Assembly (NCBI RefSeq): GCF_000442255.1
Contig: NZ_KE557273.1
Span: 909,490-973,489, forward strand
Direction: 5' to 3'
From: Salipiger mucosus DSM 16094
GTDB lineage: Bacteria; Pseudomonadota; Alphaproteobacteria; Rhodobacterales; Rhodobacteraceae
DNA: 64,000 bases
The translations under genes were made by a program, and so were the position numbers. Shown here piece after piece: positions 35,971-44,557 of this stretch (positions are counted from its first letter, which is position 1; each line of letters opens with the position of its first letter). Under the pieces are notes generated by a model, which ran no database searches, had not been told where the DNA came from, and worked only from the letters and a program-made list of their open reading frames with translations.

Positions 35971-36735
35971 TCAGGCGGTCATGTCCAGGAAGGCGCGCAC
36001 GGCCGCCTCGAAATCGCGCGGTTTCTCGGCATGCAGCCAATGCCCGGCGCCCGGCAGCTTGGCAAAGCGCGCCTCAGGAAAGAGCGCGCGGATTCGCTCG
36101 CGGTGCTCGGGCTGCACGTAGTCCGACTCGGCCCCCGACAGGAACAGTGTCTCGCCGTCGAACTGTCCGGATACCTCGGGGAAGCCCATGATCTTGTCCA
36201 TGCTCTCGGCCAGCACGTCGAGGTTCAGCACCCAGCGCTTTTCGCGCAGGTCCAGCGATTGCGTGAAGAAACTGCGCAGCGCCGGCATCTCGACCGTGTC
36301 GGCCAGCTGGTCGTTGGCGTCCGAGCGCTTTTCGACCTTCGACAGGTCCACGGCGCGCATCGCCTCGATGAACTGCATCTGCGAATGGGTGTAGGCGACC
36401 GGCGCGATGTCGGCCACCACCAGCCGCGACACCTTGTCGGGATGCGCCAGCGCCAGGCACATGGCCGCCTTTCCGCCCATCGAATGGCCCAGCACGTCCG
36501 CCCGGCCGCCGTGTTCGGCGATGACCTCGGCCAGGTCCTCGGCCATCTCGGGATAGGTGTGAGTCTCGGTCCAGGCCGACTCGCCGTGGTTGCGCATGTC
36601 GACGGCGATGACCTGCCGCGTGTCCGACAGGCGCTTGGCGATGACGCCCCAGTTGCGGGCCGAGCCGTAAAGACCGTGGGCAATCAGCAGCGGCGGCTGA
36701 TCGGTGGGCGAGCCATGGAGGATCGTGTTCAGCAT
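35971..36735 (-). CDS. Alpha/beta hydrolase (YbfF-like)
   Basis: A 254-residue esterase-type hydrolase. Oxyanion HG at residues 20-21, nucleophile S85 in GHSMGG, and catalytic His in GAGHWLHAEKP near residue 236. MRNHGES is the usual loop in this subgroup of soluble acyl-ester or acyl-CoA hydrolases. Substrate unknown. Stands alone. Confidence 0.88.
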   Translation of the reverse strand: MLNTILHGSPTDQPPLLIAHGLYGSARNWGVIAKRLSDTRQVIAVDMRNHGESAWTETHTYPEMAEDLAEVIAEHGGRADVLGHSMGGKAAMCLALAHPDKVSRLVVADIAPVAYTHSQMQFIEAMRAVDLSKVEKRSDANDQLADTVEMPALRSFFTQSLDLREKRWVLNLDVLAESMDKIMGFPEVSGQFDGETLFLSGAESDYVQPEHRERIRALFPEARFAKLPGAGHWLHAEKPRDFEAAVRAFLDMTA

Positions 36736-36909
36736 GGCACCTGTCTAGGCAGAACGCCGGCAAAGGAAAAGCGTGATCTGGCCGCGGCGAGGGGTCCGAT
36801 GCGTCCTTGGGCACGGCCGGGCCGAAAGCCCGCCGCCCGGGCGCAAAGACCGTGGCCGCGCCGCCCGCGCCGTGCTAGCGGTGACGAGGCTCACAGGCTG
36901 GAGGCCCTC

Positions 36910-37824
36910 ATGACCCGTCTCACTTCCCAGGGCGACGCGCTGGTCGCCGATATTGCGGCCCGCCACGGGCTTTCCACCGGCGCGGTCGAGACGCTGCTCT
37001 TCGCCGTCGCGCAGGGTGGGGGACGGCAAGCGCAGTTCAACCACCCCGAGCTGGGCGGGATGGGCCAATGGTCCGCCGGTGGCATGACCATGGTGGGCGA
37101 CATGTTCAACAACGCGCTCAAGGCCAAGGTCGATGCCGTCTGCGCCGAGATATCCAATGCGCTGGGCGCAGGTGGGGTCTTCGCAGCGCCCGCAACACAA
37201 ACGCAGTCCGAGTCGCAGGGGCAGGGGACGGGCGGCATGACCAGCCTCTTCGTGCCGGGCTCGGGCACGGCGCCCTGGCCGGCCGAGCTGGGCAGCCCCA
37301 GCTCCAGCGGGGCGCAGAACGACATGCGCTACGCGGTCTTCCCCGCGACGCGGCGGCTCGCCATCGCCGTGGGTGACCGGGTCGAGGTCTACGACACCGG
37401 CGACCACATGATCTCGGGCGTGTCGCAGCAGCAGAGCGGCGATCGCACGCTGACCTTTACCAGCCAGCACGGTCTCGTGCGGCTCTCGGATCTCGACCGG
37501 GTCGACACCCAGCCCGCCGGGCCCGACCCCGCGCAGCCGGCCGAGGCCGAGCCCCGCAGCCCCGCCGAACCGCAGGCGCCGGCGGAACCGCAGAGGCCCG
37601 CCACGCCCCGGGCGCCCGCTGAACCGCAGACACCGGCAGAACCGCAGGCGCCCGCCACGCCGCAGGCGGCCGAGGTGCCGGCCGCACCCGCCGGGCTGCC
37701 CTCGCAGGACAGCGCCGACGAGATCCTGGGCCTGCTCGAGAAGCTCGCAGCGCTGCGCGACAAGGGCATCCTCAGCGATGCCGAGTTCGAGGCCAAGAAA
37801 ACCGACCTTTTGTCGAGACTCTGA
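36910..37824 (+). CDS. SHOCT-domain protein with proline-rich linker
   Basis: A 304-residue protein. The N-terminal 190 residues form an unassigned domain (MTRLTSQGDALVADIAARHG, with VEVYDTGDHMISGVSQ). A repetitive Pro/Ala/Glu/Gln linker (about 200-262, repeats of PAEPQ) precedes a C-terminal SHOCT helix pair (EILGLLEKLAALRDKGILSDAEFEAKK). SHOCT is an oligomerisation module. GGAGG lies at 36900-36904. Function unknown. Confidence 0.8.
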   Translation: MTRLTSQGDALVADIAARHGLSTGAVETLLFAVAQGGGRQAQFNHPELGGMGQWSAGGMTMVGDMFNNALKAKVDAVCAEISNALGAGGVFAAPATQTQSESQGQGTGGMTSLFVPGSGTAPWPAELGSPSSSGAQNDMRYAVFPATRRLAIAVGDRVEVYDTGDHMISGVSQQQSGDRTLTFTSQHGLVRLSDLDRVDTQPAGPDPAQPAEAEPRSPAEPQAPAEPQRPATPRAPAEPQTPAEPQAPATPQAAEVPAAPAGLPSQDSADEILGLLEKLAALRDKGILSDAEFEAKKTDLLSRL

Positions 37825-37878
37825 GCGGGGCCCGGTGGCGCCCCTTGCATCGGGGCGCGATTTGCGGCTGATGGGGGC

Positions 37879-38259
37879 ATGGCACCGGTGATCGATCCCC
37901 GACTCTCGCAGCACGTCACGCGGCTGGAAAAGCTCTTCGAGACGCGCCTTGGCCTCGGCCGTGGCGGCTTCGAGAAACGCGCGGCACGCGCCCGCCGGAT
38001 GATGCCGCGCCAGCTGCGCGCCGATCTGGCGCGCGTCACAGAGGCGCGGCACATGTCCGGCCACCCCCGGCTCGCACGGCAGATCGACATGGGCGCCGTC
38101 GAGGATGCCGCCGGCCGCGTCGAGAGCCACCTCAAGACCGTCGATGCCGCGGAACGGCGGCGTCACATCCTGCTGAAGCGGCTGGGCACGGTGATGTTCA
38201 ACCTGCTCGTGGTGGGCACGCTGCTGCTGGTCGTGCTGGCCTGGCGCGGCTTTCTCTGA
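37879..38259 (+). CDS. C-terminally anchored small membrane protein
   Basis: A 126-residue protein: an Arg-rich helical cytoplasmic part, then one C-terminal membrane helix (VMFNLLVVGTLLLVVLAW). It follows the SHOCT gene by 54 bp in the same direction, and the pair may be co-expressed. No recognised domain. Confidence 0.65.
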   Translation: MAPVIDPRLSQHVTRLEKLFETRLGLGRGGFEKRAARARRMMPRQLRADLARVTEARHMSGHPRLARQIDMGAVEDAAGRVESHLKTVDAAERRRHILLKRLGTVMFNLLVVGTLLLVVLAWRGFL

Positions 38260-38281
38260 ACAGGCCGAGCCGCGACCGACC

Positions 38282-38974
38282 TCACTCGGACGCGGGCTGA
38301 CCGTTCAGCCGCAGGAAGAGGCTTTCCTCGTCGTCGTTGCGGAAGAACGGCACCGAGGCGGGCGGCGCGCCGCTCTGCGCGGGGGCGGCGATCTCGGCCA
38401 TGACGACCCCCGTGATGAAGGGCAGGTCGAACTCGCGCACCCGGTCCAGCGCGATCCATTGCAGCGCGCTCAGCTCGTCCGAGGCGGCCGAGAAATCGTC
38501 CGGATCGGTCGCCAGCGCATCGGCATCCACGAGGAAGAAGCGCGCGTCGAACCGCCGTGTGCGGCCGGGCGGCGTTATGGCGCGGAAGACGAACTGCAGC
38601 GCGCCGGCATCCGGAACATGTCCGGTCGCCGCGAAGCTGCGCCAGTCGGTGGGCGGGGCGGCCCAGTCGCCGGGACGGCCCAGGATCAGCCCGGTCTCTT
38701 CCCAGAGCTCGCGGATCGCCGCGACCGCCAGCGGATGCGCGAGGCCGGGGCGCGCGTCCTCGGCCAGGCGCGCGGCGCAGAGCGGCGTCAGGGGTGCGGC
38801 CAGCGGAACCGCCCCGTCCTGCGCATCCACGGCACCGCCCGGGAAGACGAACTTGCTGGGCATGAAGGCCGCCGTCGCGCCGCGCTGGCCCATGAGCACG
38901 CGGGGGCTCGTGTGGCGGTCGCGCAAGACGATCACCGTCGCAGCGTCGCGGATGGCCGTCTTGTCGATTGTCAT
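38282..38974 (-). CDS. NUDIX hydrolase
   Basis: A 230-residue protein with a split Nudix box: FPGGAVD (44-50), then about 35 inserted residues before RELWEETG (88-95). That spacing is seen in NUDT7/NUDT19-type CoA or acyl-CoA diphosphatases. It follows the DUF983 gene by 41 bp on the minus strand. Confidence 0.85.
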   Translation of the reverse strand: MTIDKTAIRDAATVIVLRDRHTSPRVLMGQRGATAAFMPSKFVFPGGAVDAQDGAVPLAAPLTPLCAARLAEDARPGLAHPLAVAAIRELWEETGLILGRPGDWAAPPTDWRSFAATGHVPDAGALQFVFRAITPPGRTRRFDARFFLVDADALATDPDDFSAASDELSALQWIALDRVREFDLPFITGVVMAEIAAPAQSGAPPASVPFFRNDDEESLFLRLNGQPASE

Positions 38975-39015
38975 GCTCTCTCCTGCCCTGCCGGCCGCGC
39001 CGCCGGAGACGCCGC

Positions 39016-39504
39016 TCAGGGCGTGCGGGCGAAGCCGTGCATGTATCGCGCCCACTGGAAGCCGACGATCGCCCCCTTGAGCCTGGGAAGGAGATACAGC
39101 GAGAGGCCCACGCAGCCAATGAGGAAAATGGTGACCAGCGTCAGCGGTTCGGGCCGCCAGGTGACGAAACTGATGTGCAGCGCGGGCGCCATGATGTGCC
39201 CGACGATCAGGATCGTCAGGTAGGCCGGCCCGTCGTCGGCGCGGTGATGGAACAGCTCCTGCCGGCAGACCGGGCAATGATCGCGGACCTTGAGGTAGCT
39301 GCGCAGCAGCGGCCCCTTGCCGCAGTTCGGGCAGCGGCGGCGAAAGCCCTTCCAGACGGCGGGCCAGGTCGGGCGCTCCTCCTCGGCCGACGCGGCGGGT
39401 GCCACGGCGGGGGCGCCGTCGAGCGGCGCGTCGGCGGGGTCGGGCGAACGTGGCTGCGCCGGCTCGGCGTGGCTGTGTTGATCGATCTGCGGCATGCTGG
39501 TCAT
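39016..39504 (-). CDS. DUF983 membrane protein
   Basis: A 162-residue protein: disordered N-terminus (about 45 residues), a zinc-ribbon-like pair (CPNCGKG and CPVCRQE), and two membrane helices (LTILIVGHIMAPALHISFV, LVTIFLIGCVGLSLYLL). This is the DUF983 layout. DUF983 proteins are often near cytochrome oxidase genes, not seen here. Function unknown. Confidence 0.85.
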   Translation of the reverse strand: MTSMPQIDQHSHAEPAQPRSPDPADAPLDGAPAVAPAASAEEERPTWPAVWKGFRRRCPNCGKGPLLRSYLKVRDHCPVCRQELFHHRADDGPAYLTILIVGHIMAPALHISFVTWRPEPLTLVTIFLIGCVGLSLYLLPRLKGAIVGFQWARYMHGFARTP

Positions 39505-39713
39505 GTAGGTCCCCGTCGCGTGTCGGCGAAAGGTGATGCAGCCGTGAACGCATTTGAAGGGCGCAGAATGTCCTTGCGTCCCGATGTCGCAAATCACGCA
39601 GCGGTGATGCAGCTTTCCGGAATCTCCGACGGAAACCCCGCGGCCCCGCGTGAAAGGATCAGACCGGCGGCCAAGGGGGCGCCGGCACAAAGCCAAGACA
39701 GGAGATTGCAGGC

Positions 39714-40358
39714 ATGACACGCAAGACGACTTTGCTCGCAGGTGCGGCCATTCTGGTGATGGGGGGCGCGAGCCTCGCCGCGGCCTTTCCGGCCGGTCAG
39801 CAGGGCCAGGGCGCCGGTGCGCGCCCGCAGATGATGCAGGCCATGTTCTTCGCCGCGGATGCCGACGGAGACGGGCAGGTGACGCGCGAGGAATTCGACG
39901 CCATGGGCCCGGCCGGTGCCTTCTCGACAGCCGATGCGGATGGCGACGGCGCGCTCTCGGGTGACGAGATCGCCGCCTACATGGACGCGCGCGAGGCCGC
40001 TCGGAAGGAAATGCGCCAGCGCATGATGCTGCAGCGGCTGGATGCCGACGAGAACGGCAGCCTGAGCCTCGAGGAGCTGCAGTCGGGCCGTCGCGGCCCC
40101 GAGCGGGCGGCGATGTTCGACCGGCTCGACCTCGATGGCGACGGCACCGTGACCGAAGCCGAGGCCGAGCGGCTGCAGGCGATGCGCGCCGAGATCCGCG
40201 ACGAGCTCCGCGGCCAGATGCGCGGAGAGATGCGCGGCGACAAGCAGGGGCGGATGCACGACGGCATGCGCCGCGGCGGCGGCTACCACGACGGCGAGCA
40301 TCATCGCGGCGAGCACGGCGGCCGTGGCGACGGCGACGGCTGGCACCGCAACAACTGA
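39714..40358 (+). CDS. Exported EF-hand protein with a His-rich tail
   Basis: A 214-residue exported protein (signal to about A24). Four EF-hand loops can be read: DADGDGQVTREE, DADGDGALSGDE, DADENGSLSLEE and DLDGDGTVTEAE, so it should bind calcium. The C-terminal 50 residues alternate Met/Arg with His, Gly and Asp (HHRGEHGGRGDGDGWH) and could bind transition metals. It is upstream of an ECF sigma and metal-sensor operon. Confidence 0.88.
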   Translation: MTRKTTLLAGAAILVMGGASLAAAFPAGQQGQGAGARPQMMQAMFFAADADGDGQVTREEFDAMGPAGAFSTADADGDGALSGDEIAAYMDAREAARKEMRQRMMLQRLDADENGSLSLEELQSGRRGPERAAMFDRLDLDGDGTVTEAEAERLQAMRAEIRDELRGQMRGEMRGDKQGRMHDGMRRGGGYHDGEHHRGEHGGRGDGDGWHRNN

Positions 40359-40441
40359 CCTGCGGCCCGCGGTCCGGGTCCTTCGGGGCCCGGACCTCTG
40401 CGCGGGCGCGGCCTTGGGGGTTGCGCCCGGGGACGAACCGG

Positions 40442-41026
40442 ATGCCCTATGACGCGATGAGCGAGCGAACGGAAGAGGAGCTGCTGGCCGCCTATGCCGC
40501 CGGCGAGCCCGCGGCGGCGCGCGCGCTGACCGCGCGGCTCGGGCCGCGGCTCTTCGGCACCGCGATGCGGATGCTGGGCGACCGTGCCGAGGCCGAGGAC
40601 GTCGCGCAGGAGGCGCTGCTGCGGCTCTGGCGCGCGGCACCGGGCTGGCGCGAGGGCGAGGCGAAGGTCTCGACCTGGTGCTACCGCGTGGTCACGAACC
40701 TCTGCATCGACCGGATCCGCCGGCGTCGCGGACGGCAGGTGGGCCTCGACGACGTGCCCGAGCCGCCCGACCCGGCGCCCTCTGCGGCGCAGGCGATGCA
40801 GAGCCGGGCGCGCGACGCGGCCCTGCAGGCGGCGCTCGACGCGCTGCCCGAGCGGCAGAAACAGGCAGTGGTGCTGCGGCATCTCGAGGGGCTCTCGAAC
40901 CCCGAGATCGCCGGGATCATGGACATTGGCGTGCGCGCGGTCGAAAGTCTGACCGCGCGTGGCCGCAAGGCGCTGGAGGGGCTTCTGCTCGGCCGGCGCG
41001 CGGAGTTGGGATATGACGATGACTGA
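40442..41026 (+). CDS. ECF-type RNA polymerase sigma factor
   Basis: A 194-residue sigma-70 family factor. Region 2 (GTAMRMLGDRAEAEDVAQEALLRLW, WCYRVVTNLCIDRIRRR) and region 4 (ALPERQKQAVVLRHLEGLSNPEIA, a helix-turn-helix) are linked by an acidic segment. ATG 40442 is used, with ATG 40457 possible. It overlaps the next gene by 14 bases. The set resembles CnrH-type metal-responsive sigma systems. Confidence 0.9.
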   Translation: MPYDAMSERTEEELLAAYAAGEPAAARALTARLGPRLFGTAMRMLGDRAEAEDVAQEALLRLWRAAPGWREGEAKVSTWCYRVVTNLCIDRIRRRRGRQVGLDDVPEPPDPAPSAAQAMQSRARDAALQAALDALPERQKQAVVLRHLEGLSNPEIAGIMDIGVRAVESLTARGRKALEGLLLGRRAELGYDDD

Positions 41027-41387
41027 CAGGCGCAGGGATGACGAGGGCCCTCTGGCCCCCTGGTTCGAGGCCGGCCGCGAGGCAGCGCCGCGCCCCGATG
41101 GCGACTGGATGGCCCGGATGGAGGCCCTGGCGCTCGAAGAGCAGCCGGCGGCTGTTTCGGCCGCCGTGACGCCGCCGGCCCGGCGCGGCCGCCTGCGCGA
41201 CCTGCTGGGGCAGATCGGCGGCTGGCCCGCCATGGCGGGCCTCGCGGCGGCCTGCGCGGCCGGCCTCTGGATCGGGGTCGCCTCGCCCGACGGCGTGGCG
41301 CAATGGTGGCCGGGCGACACCGCCAACGCGGGCTATACCACCTTCGACCCGGCAAGCGGGTTCGACTTCGCGATGCTGGAGCTCTGA
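41013..41387 (+). CDS. Membrane protein, probable anti-sigma factor
   Basis: A 124-residue protein with a short cytoplasmic part (60 residues), one membrane helix (WPAMAGLAAACAAGLWIGVA) and a small periplasmic end. It has no zinc anti-sigma motif. Overlap with the sigma gene and a following metal-sensor gene argue for an anti-sigma factor of the CnrY type, an inference from context. ATG 41019 is an alternative start. Confidence 0.65.
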   Translation: MTMTDRRRDDEGPLAPWFEAGREAAPRPDGDWMARMEALALEEQPAAVSAAVTPPARRGRLRDLLGQIGGWPAMAGLAAACAAGLWIGVASPDGVAQWWPGDTANAGYTTFDPASGFDFAMLEL

Positions 41388-41389
41388 GC

Positions 41390-41896
41390 ATGTCCGATCC
41401 CTCCGTCGACACCTCGCGCCGTGCGCCCCTCTGGATGCGCCTGCTGCTGCTCGGCTCGCTGGCCGTGAACCTCGCCGTGCTGGGGGTGGTCGCGGGCTTT
41501 GCCTTCTTCGGCCCGGATCACCCGCCGCCGCCGCGTGGGCGCGACTTCGTCACGCCCTATGCGCGCGCTCTGACCGAGGACCAGCGCCACGCGCTGGGCG
41601 CGCGCATGCGCGAGACGGTGCAGCGCGACCGCTCCGAACGCGGCGGTTTCCTCGATGCCTACCGCGAGGGCGTGGACCTTCTGCGGCAGGAGCCCTTCGA
41701 CGCCGAGGCCTTTGCCGCCATGCTCGACCGCCAGTCGCAGTCGGCGGAGCGCCGGCAGCGGACCGGCCAGCGCGTGCTGGTCGAGACGCTCGAGGCCATG
41801 CCGGCCGAGGCGCGCGCGGCCTATGCCGACCGCATGGAGGCCGAGCTCGAGCGCATCGCGGAAAAGATCCGGCACCACCGTCGCGACCGCGACTGA
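41390..41896 (+). CDS. Periplasmic heavy-metal sensor (CnrX/Spy-like)
   Basis: A 168-residue protein with an N-terminal membrane anchor (MRLLLLGSLAVNLAVLGVVAGFAFF) and a periplasmic four-helix-type domain rich in Arg/Gln/Glu (ALTEDQRHALGARMRET, QSQSAERRQRTGQRVLVETLEAM). The heavy-metal-resistance family includes CnrX, ZraP and Spy. It begins two bases after the anti-sigma gene; a sensor for the sigma/anti-sigma pair. Confidence 0.8.
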   Translation: MSDPSVDTSRRAPLWMRLLLLGSLAVNLAVLGVVAGFAFFGPDHPPPPRGRDFVTPYARALTEDQRHALGARMRETVQRDRSERGGFLDAYREGVDLLRQEPFDAEAFAAMLDRQSQSAERRQRTGQRVLVETLEAMPAEARAAYADRMEAELERIAEKIRHHRRDRD

Positions 41897-41918
41897 GCCG
41901 GCGCGGACCGGGCGGCGC

Positions 41919-43352
41919 TCAGGCCGCGCCGAACCCTGCCGCGCCGAAGCGCGGCGGCGGGACATCGTGGCCCGCGTCCAGGTCCTCGGCCACCGCCACG
42001 CGGTTTCGTCCCGCGTTCTTGGCGGCATAGAGTGCCCGGTCCGCCCGGTCGGCCAGTCCTTCCGGCGTGTCGCAGGCGCCGCCTCCGGCCAGCGCGACCC
42101 CGATGCTGAGGGTCACCGGGATCGCGCCGCCCTGCGCGCCCGGCAGCCGCACAGGGTCGGCTGCCATCACGCGGCAGAGCCGCTCGGCGGTCCGCACGGC
42201 GGCCTCGCGGTCCGCGTCGGGCATGGCCACCAGGAATTCCTCGCCCCCGATCCTCGCCACCAGGTCGGCGGCGCGCAGGTTGGTCGAGAGCCGCTCGGCC
42301 AGGTCGACCAGCACCGCGTCCCCGGCGGTGTGGCCGTGGCGGTCGTTCACTCGCTTGAAGTGGTCGATGTCGAGCACCATCACGGCAAAGCCCCGGCCGG
42401 TGCGCTTGCAGCGCTCGACCAGCCGTCCGAGGTGGGGCAGGGCGTAGCGGCGGTTGAACAGCCCGGTGAGCGGATCGGTCAGCGCGGCGCGCAGGCCCTG
42501 TCGCATGTTGGCGCGCAGCCGGTCGGCGGTGCGCTTGCGCCGGACCTGCCGCGGCACGCGGATGGCCAGTTCCTCGACATCCATCCCGCCCGCCAGCACG
42601 TCGTTGGCCCCGAGGTCGAGCGCACGCGCCGCGTCGTCGGGGCGATCGGCGCTTGCGGCATAGACGATCGCCGACCGGCGCAGCGCCGAGCTGCCGCGCA
42701 TCAGGGTCAGCAGCGCCAGCCCCTCGGCCTTGGCGCTGCCGGTATCGACGATCACGAAGACCTCGGGCGCCGGGCTCTCGGAGCGCAGCGCCTTGTCGGC
42801 GGAGAGAACCTCGATCCGGTCCGGCAGCCAGCCGCGCAGCGCCGAGGCCGCCGAGAAGATCGACCGGTCGGGCCGCGTCGGCACCAGCGCCATGCGCGAT
42901 GGCGCCTCGAAGCCCGCCGGCGGATCGGCCAGCCCCAGCGCGCGGCGCGTGTCGTCGCGAAGGCGCAATTCCTCCTCGGCATGGCGGGCGCGCAGCAGGC
43001 TGCGCAGTCGCGCAAGCAGCATGTGTTCGTCCAGCGGACGGCTCAGGACGTCGTCCGCCCCGGCCGCCAGCATCCGCAGCCGCCGTTCGGCGTCGCGCGT
43101 GCCGCGGGTGAGGATCACCGGCGTCTCGGCGCCGCGTGGCAGGTTGCGCAGCCGATGGCAGAAATCGCTTCCCTCCATGTCCGGCAGGTCGGCCGCGGCG
43201 ATCACGAGGTCGGGCCGCTCCTTGGTCACGCAGGTCAGCGCCTCGGCCCCGGTGCCGGCCTGCAGCACGTCGTAGTAGGCCGCCTTGAGCTTGACCCGCA
43301 GCACGATCCGGTTGGTCGATACACCGTCGGCGATGAGAATCCTGGCGGTCAT
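41919..43352 (-). CDS. PleD-like diguanylate cyclase with degenerate receivers
   Basis: A 477-residue REC-REC-GGDEF protein. The cyclase domain keeps GGEEF and an intact inhibitory site (RAAD five residues before it), so it should make cyclic di-GMP. In the first receiver the phosphoacceptor position is Ala (A53, PDLVIAAADLPDMEG), the acidic pair is reduced (IADGV) and the switch Lys is Arg (LSRPLD). The second receiver is also divergent. Phosphorylation-dependent activation therefore seems lost. It is divergent from DUF3572. Confidence 0.9.
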   Translation of the reverse strand: MTARILIADGVSTNRIVLRVKLKAAYYDVLQAGTGAEALTCVTKERPDLVIAAADLPDMEGSDFCHRLRNLPRGAETPVILTRGTRDAERRLRMLAAGADDVLSRPLDEHMLLARLRSLLRARHAEEELRLRDDTRRALGLADPPAGFEAPSRMALVPTRPDRSIFSAASALRGWLPDRIEVLSADKALRSESPAPEVFVIVDTGSAKAEGLALLTLMRGSSALRRSAIVYAASADRPDDAARALDLGANDVLAGGMDVEELAIRVPRQVRRKRTADRLRANMRQGLRAALTDPLTGLFNRRYALPHLGRLVERCKRTGRGFAVMVLDIDHFKRVNDRHGHTAGDAVLVDLAERLSTNLRAADLVARIGGEEFLVAMPDADREAAVRTAERLCRVMAADPVRLPGAQGGAIPVTLSIGVALAGGGACDTPEGLADRADRALYAAKNAGRNRVAVAEDLDAGHDVPPPRFGAAGFGAA

Positions 43353-43466
43353 GGCCCCCGCGTCCCTGGGCGAATCGTCTCTCCCCGTTGCACGAGGGCT
43401 TGCATCCGCGTTCGTTGCCAGTTTTCATTCCGACTGGTTAACAAACTCTTTCGGAAATGGGACGAA

Positions 43467-43751
43467 ATGGCGATATCGCGGGAGGCCGCCGAGATGATCG
43501 GACTGCAGGCGGTGGCCTGGCTTGCGGGCGAGGATGAGCTTCTGCCGGTCTTCCTCGGCGCGACCGGTGCCTCCGAGGCCGAGTTCCGCACGGGCCTGTC
43601 CGACCCGGGATTCCAGGGCGCGGTGCTGGATTTCATCCTCATGGACGATGCCTGGGTGCGCGGCTTCTGCGAGTCGCACGACCTGGGCTACGAGGCGCCG
43701 CGCGAAGCGCGCGCGCTGCTGCCGGGCGGCGGCGAGGTGCACTGGACATGA
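43467..43751 (+). CDS. DUF3572 protein
   Basis: A 94-residue helical protein (ISREAAEMIGLQAVAWLAGEDELLPVFL, then FQGAVLDFILMDDAWVRGF), matching DUF3572, an alphaproteobacterial family of unknown function regularly located beside PleD-like genes. Its stop overlaps the HAD gene start (ATGA). Confidence 0.85.
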   Translation: MAISREAAEMIGLQAVAWLAGEDELLPVFLGATGASEAEFRTGLSDPGFQGAVLDFILMDDAWVRGFCESHDLGYEAPREARALLPGGGEVHWT

Positions 43752-44453
43752 GCCTGCGCGCCGAGGCGGTGCTCTTCGACAAGGACGGCACGCTCTTCGA
43801 TTTCCACGCGACCTGGAGCGTCTGGGCGCTGGACGCCATGCGCACGCTCTCGGGCGGCGTCGCCGACCGGCTCGAGGCGATGGCGGACTCCGCGCGTTTC
43901 GACCTCGTCGCCGGTCGGTTCCTTCCCGACAGCCCGATCATCGCCGGCACCAACCGCGAGGCGGCGGCCTGCCTCGCGCGCGTGCTGCCCGACCGGTCCG
44001 TCGAGGAGGTCGAGCATTTTCTTATGGTTTCCGCGGCCGAGGCGCCGCTGGCCGAGGCGGTGCCGCTGGCCCCGCTTCTGGCGCGGCTCGGGCAGATGGG
44101 GCTCGTGCTGGGGGTCATGACGAACGACACCGAATACGCCGCGCGGGCGCATCTCGAAACGGCCGGGATCACGCAGGCCTTCGATTTCGTCGCGGGCTTC
44201 GACAGCGGCCACGGGGCCGAAGCCCGACCCGGCGCCGCTTCTGGCCTTCGCCCGCAGCATTGGCCTGGATCCGGCACGCTGCGTCATGGTGGGCGACAGC
44301 ACGCATGACCTGATCGCCGGCCGCGCGGCGGGGATGCAATGCGTGGGCGTGCTGACGGGGCCCGCCGCGGCCGAGGACCTTGCCTCGCAGGCCGACGTCG
44401 TGCTGCCCGACATCGGCCATCTGCCCGGCTGGCTGGGGGATCGCGCCGCCTAG
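43748..44453 (+). pseudogene. HAD-family phosphatase broken by a +1 frameshift
   Basis: The frame from ATG 43748 carries HAD motif I (FDKDGTLFDF) and motif II (MTND) but shifts near 44219 and stops at 44308. Removing one G at 44219 restores the frame: the peptide then reads through the motif III lysine (AKPDPAPLL) and motif IV (MVGDSTHDLIAGR) to a stop at 44451-44453, giving a normal phosphoglycolate-phosphatase-like enzyme of about 234 residues. As given, the gene encodes only the N-terminal two thirds plus an unrelated tail. Mutation or sequencing error cannot be told apart here. Confidence 0.85.
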
Positions 44454-44557
44454 GCGCCCGGCGCCTGGATTTTTGAGGAAAATTCGAGTCTTTGCGGTTC
44501 GGTTAAGACCTCCTGCGATAGCCTGCATCAACACCGGATCACCAGAAACGGGTCGCC

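Noticed and set aside
37559..37680. Repetitive DNA resembling a tandem array or CRISPR
   Set aside because: The repeats encode an in-frame Pro/Ala/Glu/Gln linker of the SHOCT protein; there are no conserved direct repeats with unique spacers.
44211..44225. Programmed ribosomal frameshift in the HAD gene
   Set aside because: No slippery heptamer, internal Shine-Dalgarno element or downstream structure is evident; mutation or sequencing error is simpler.
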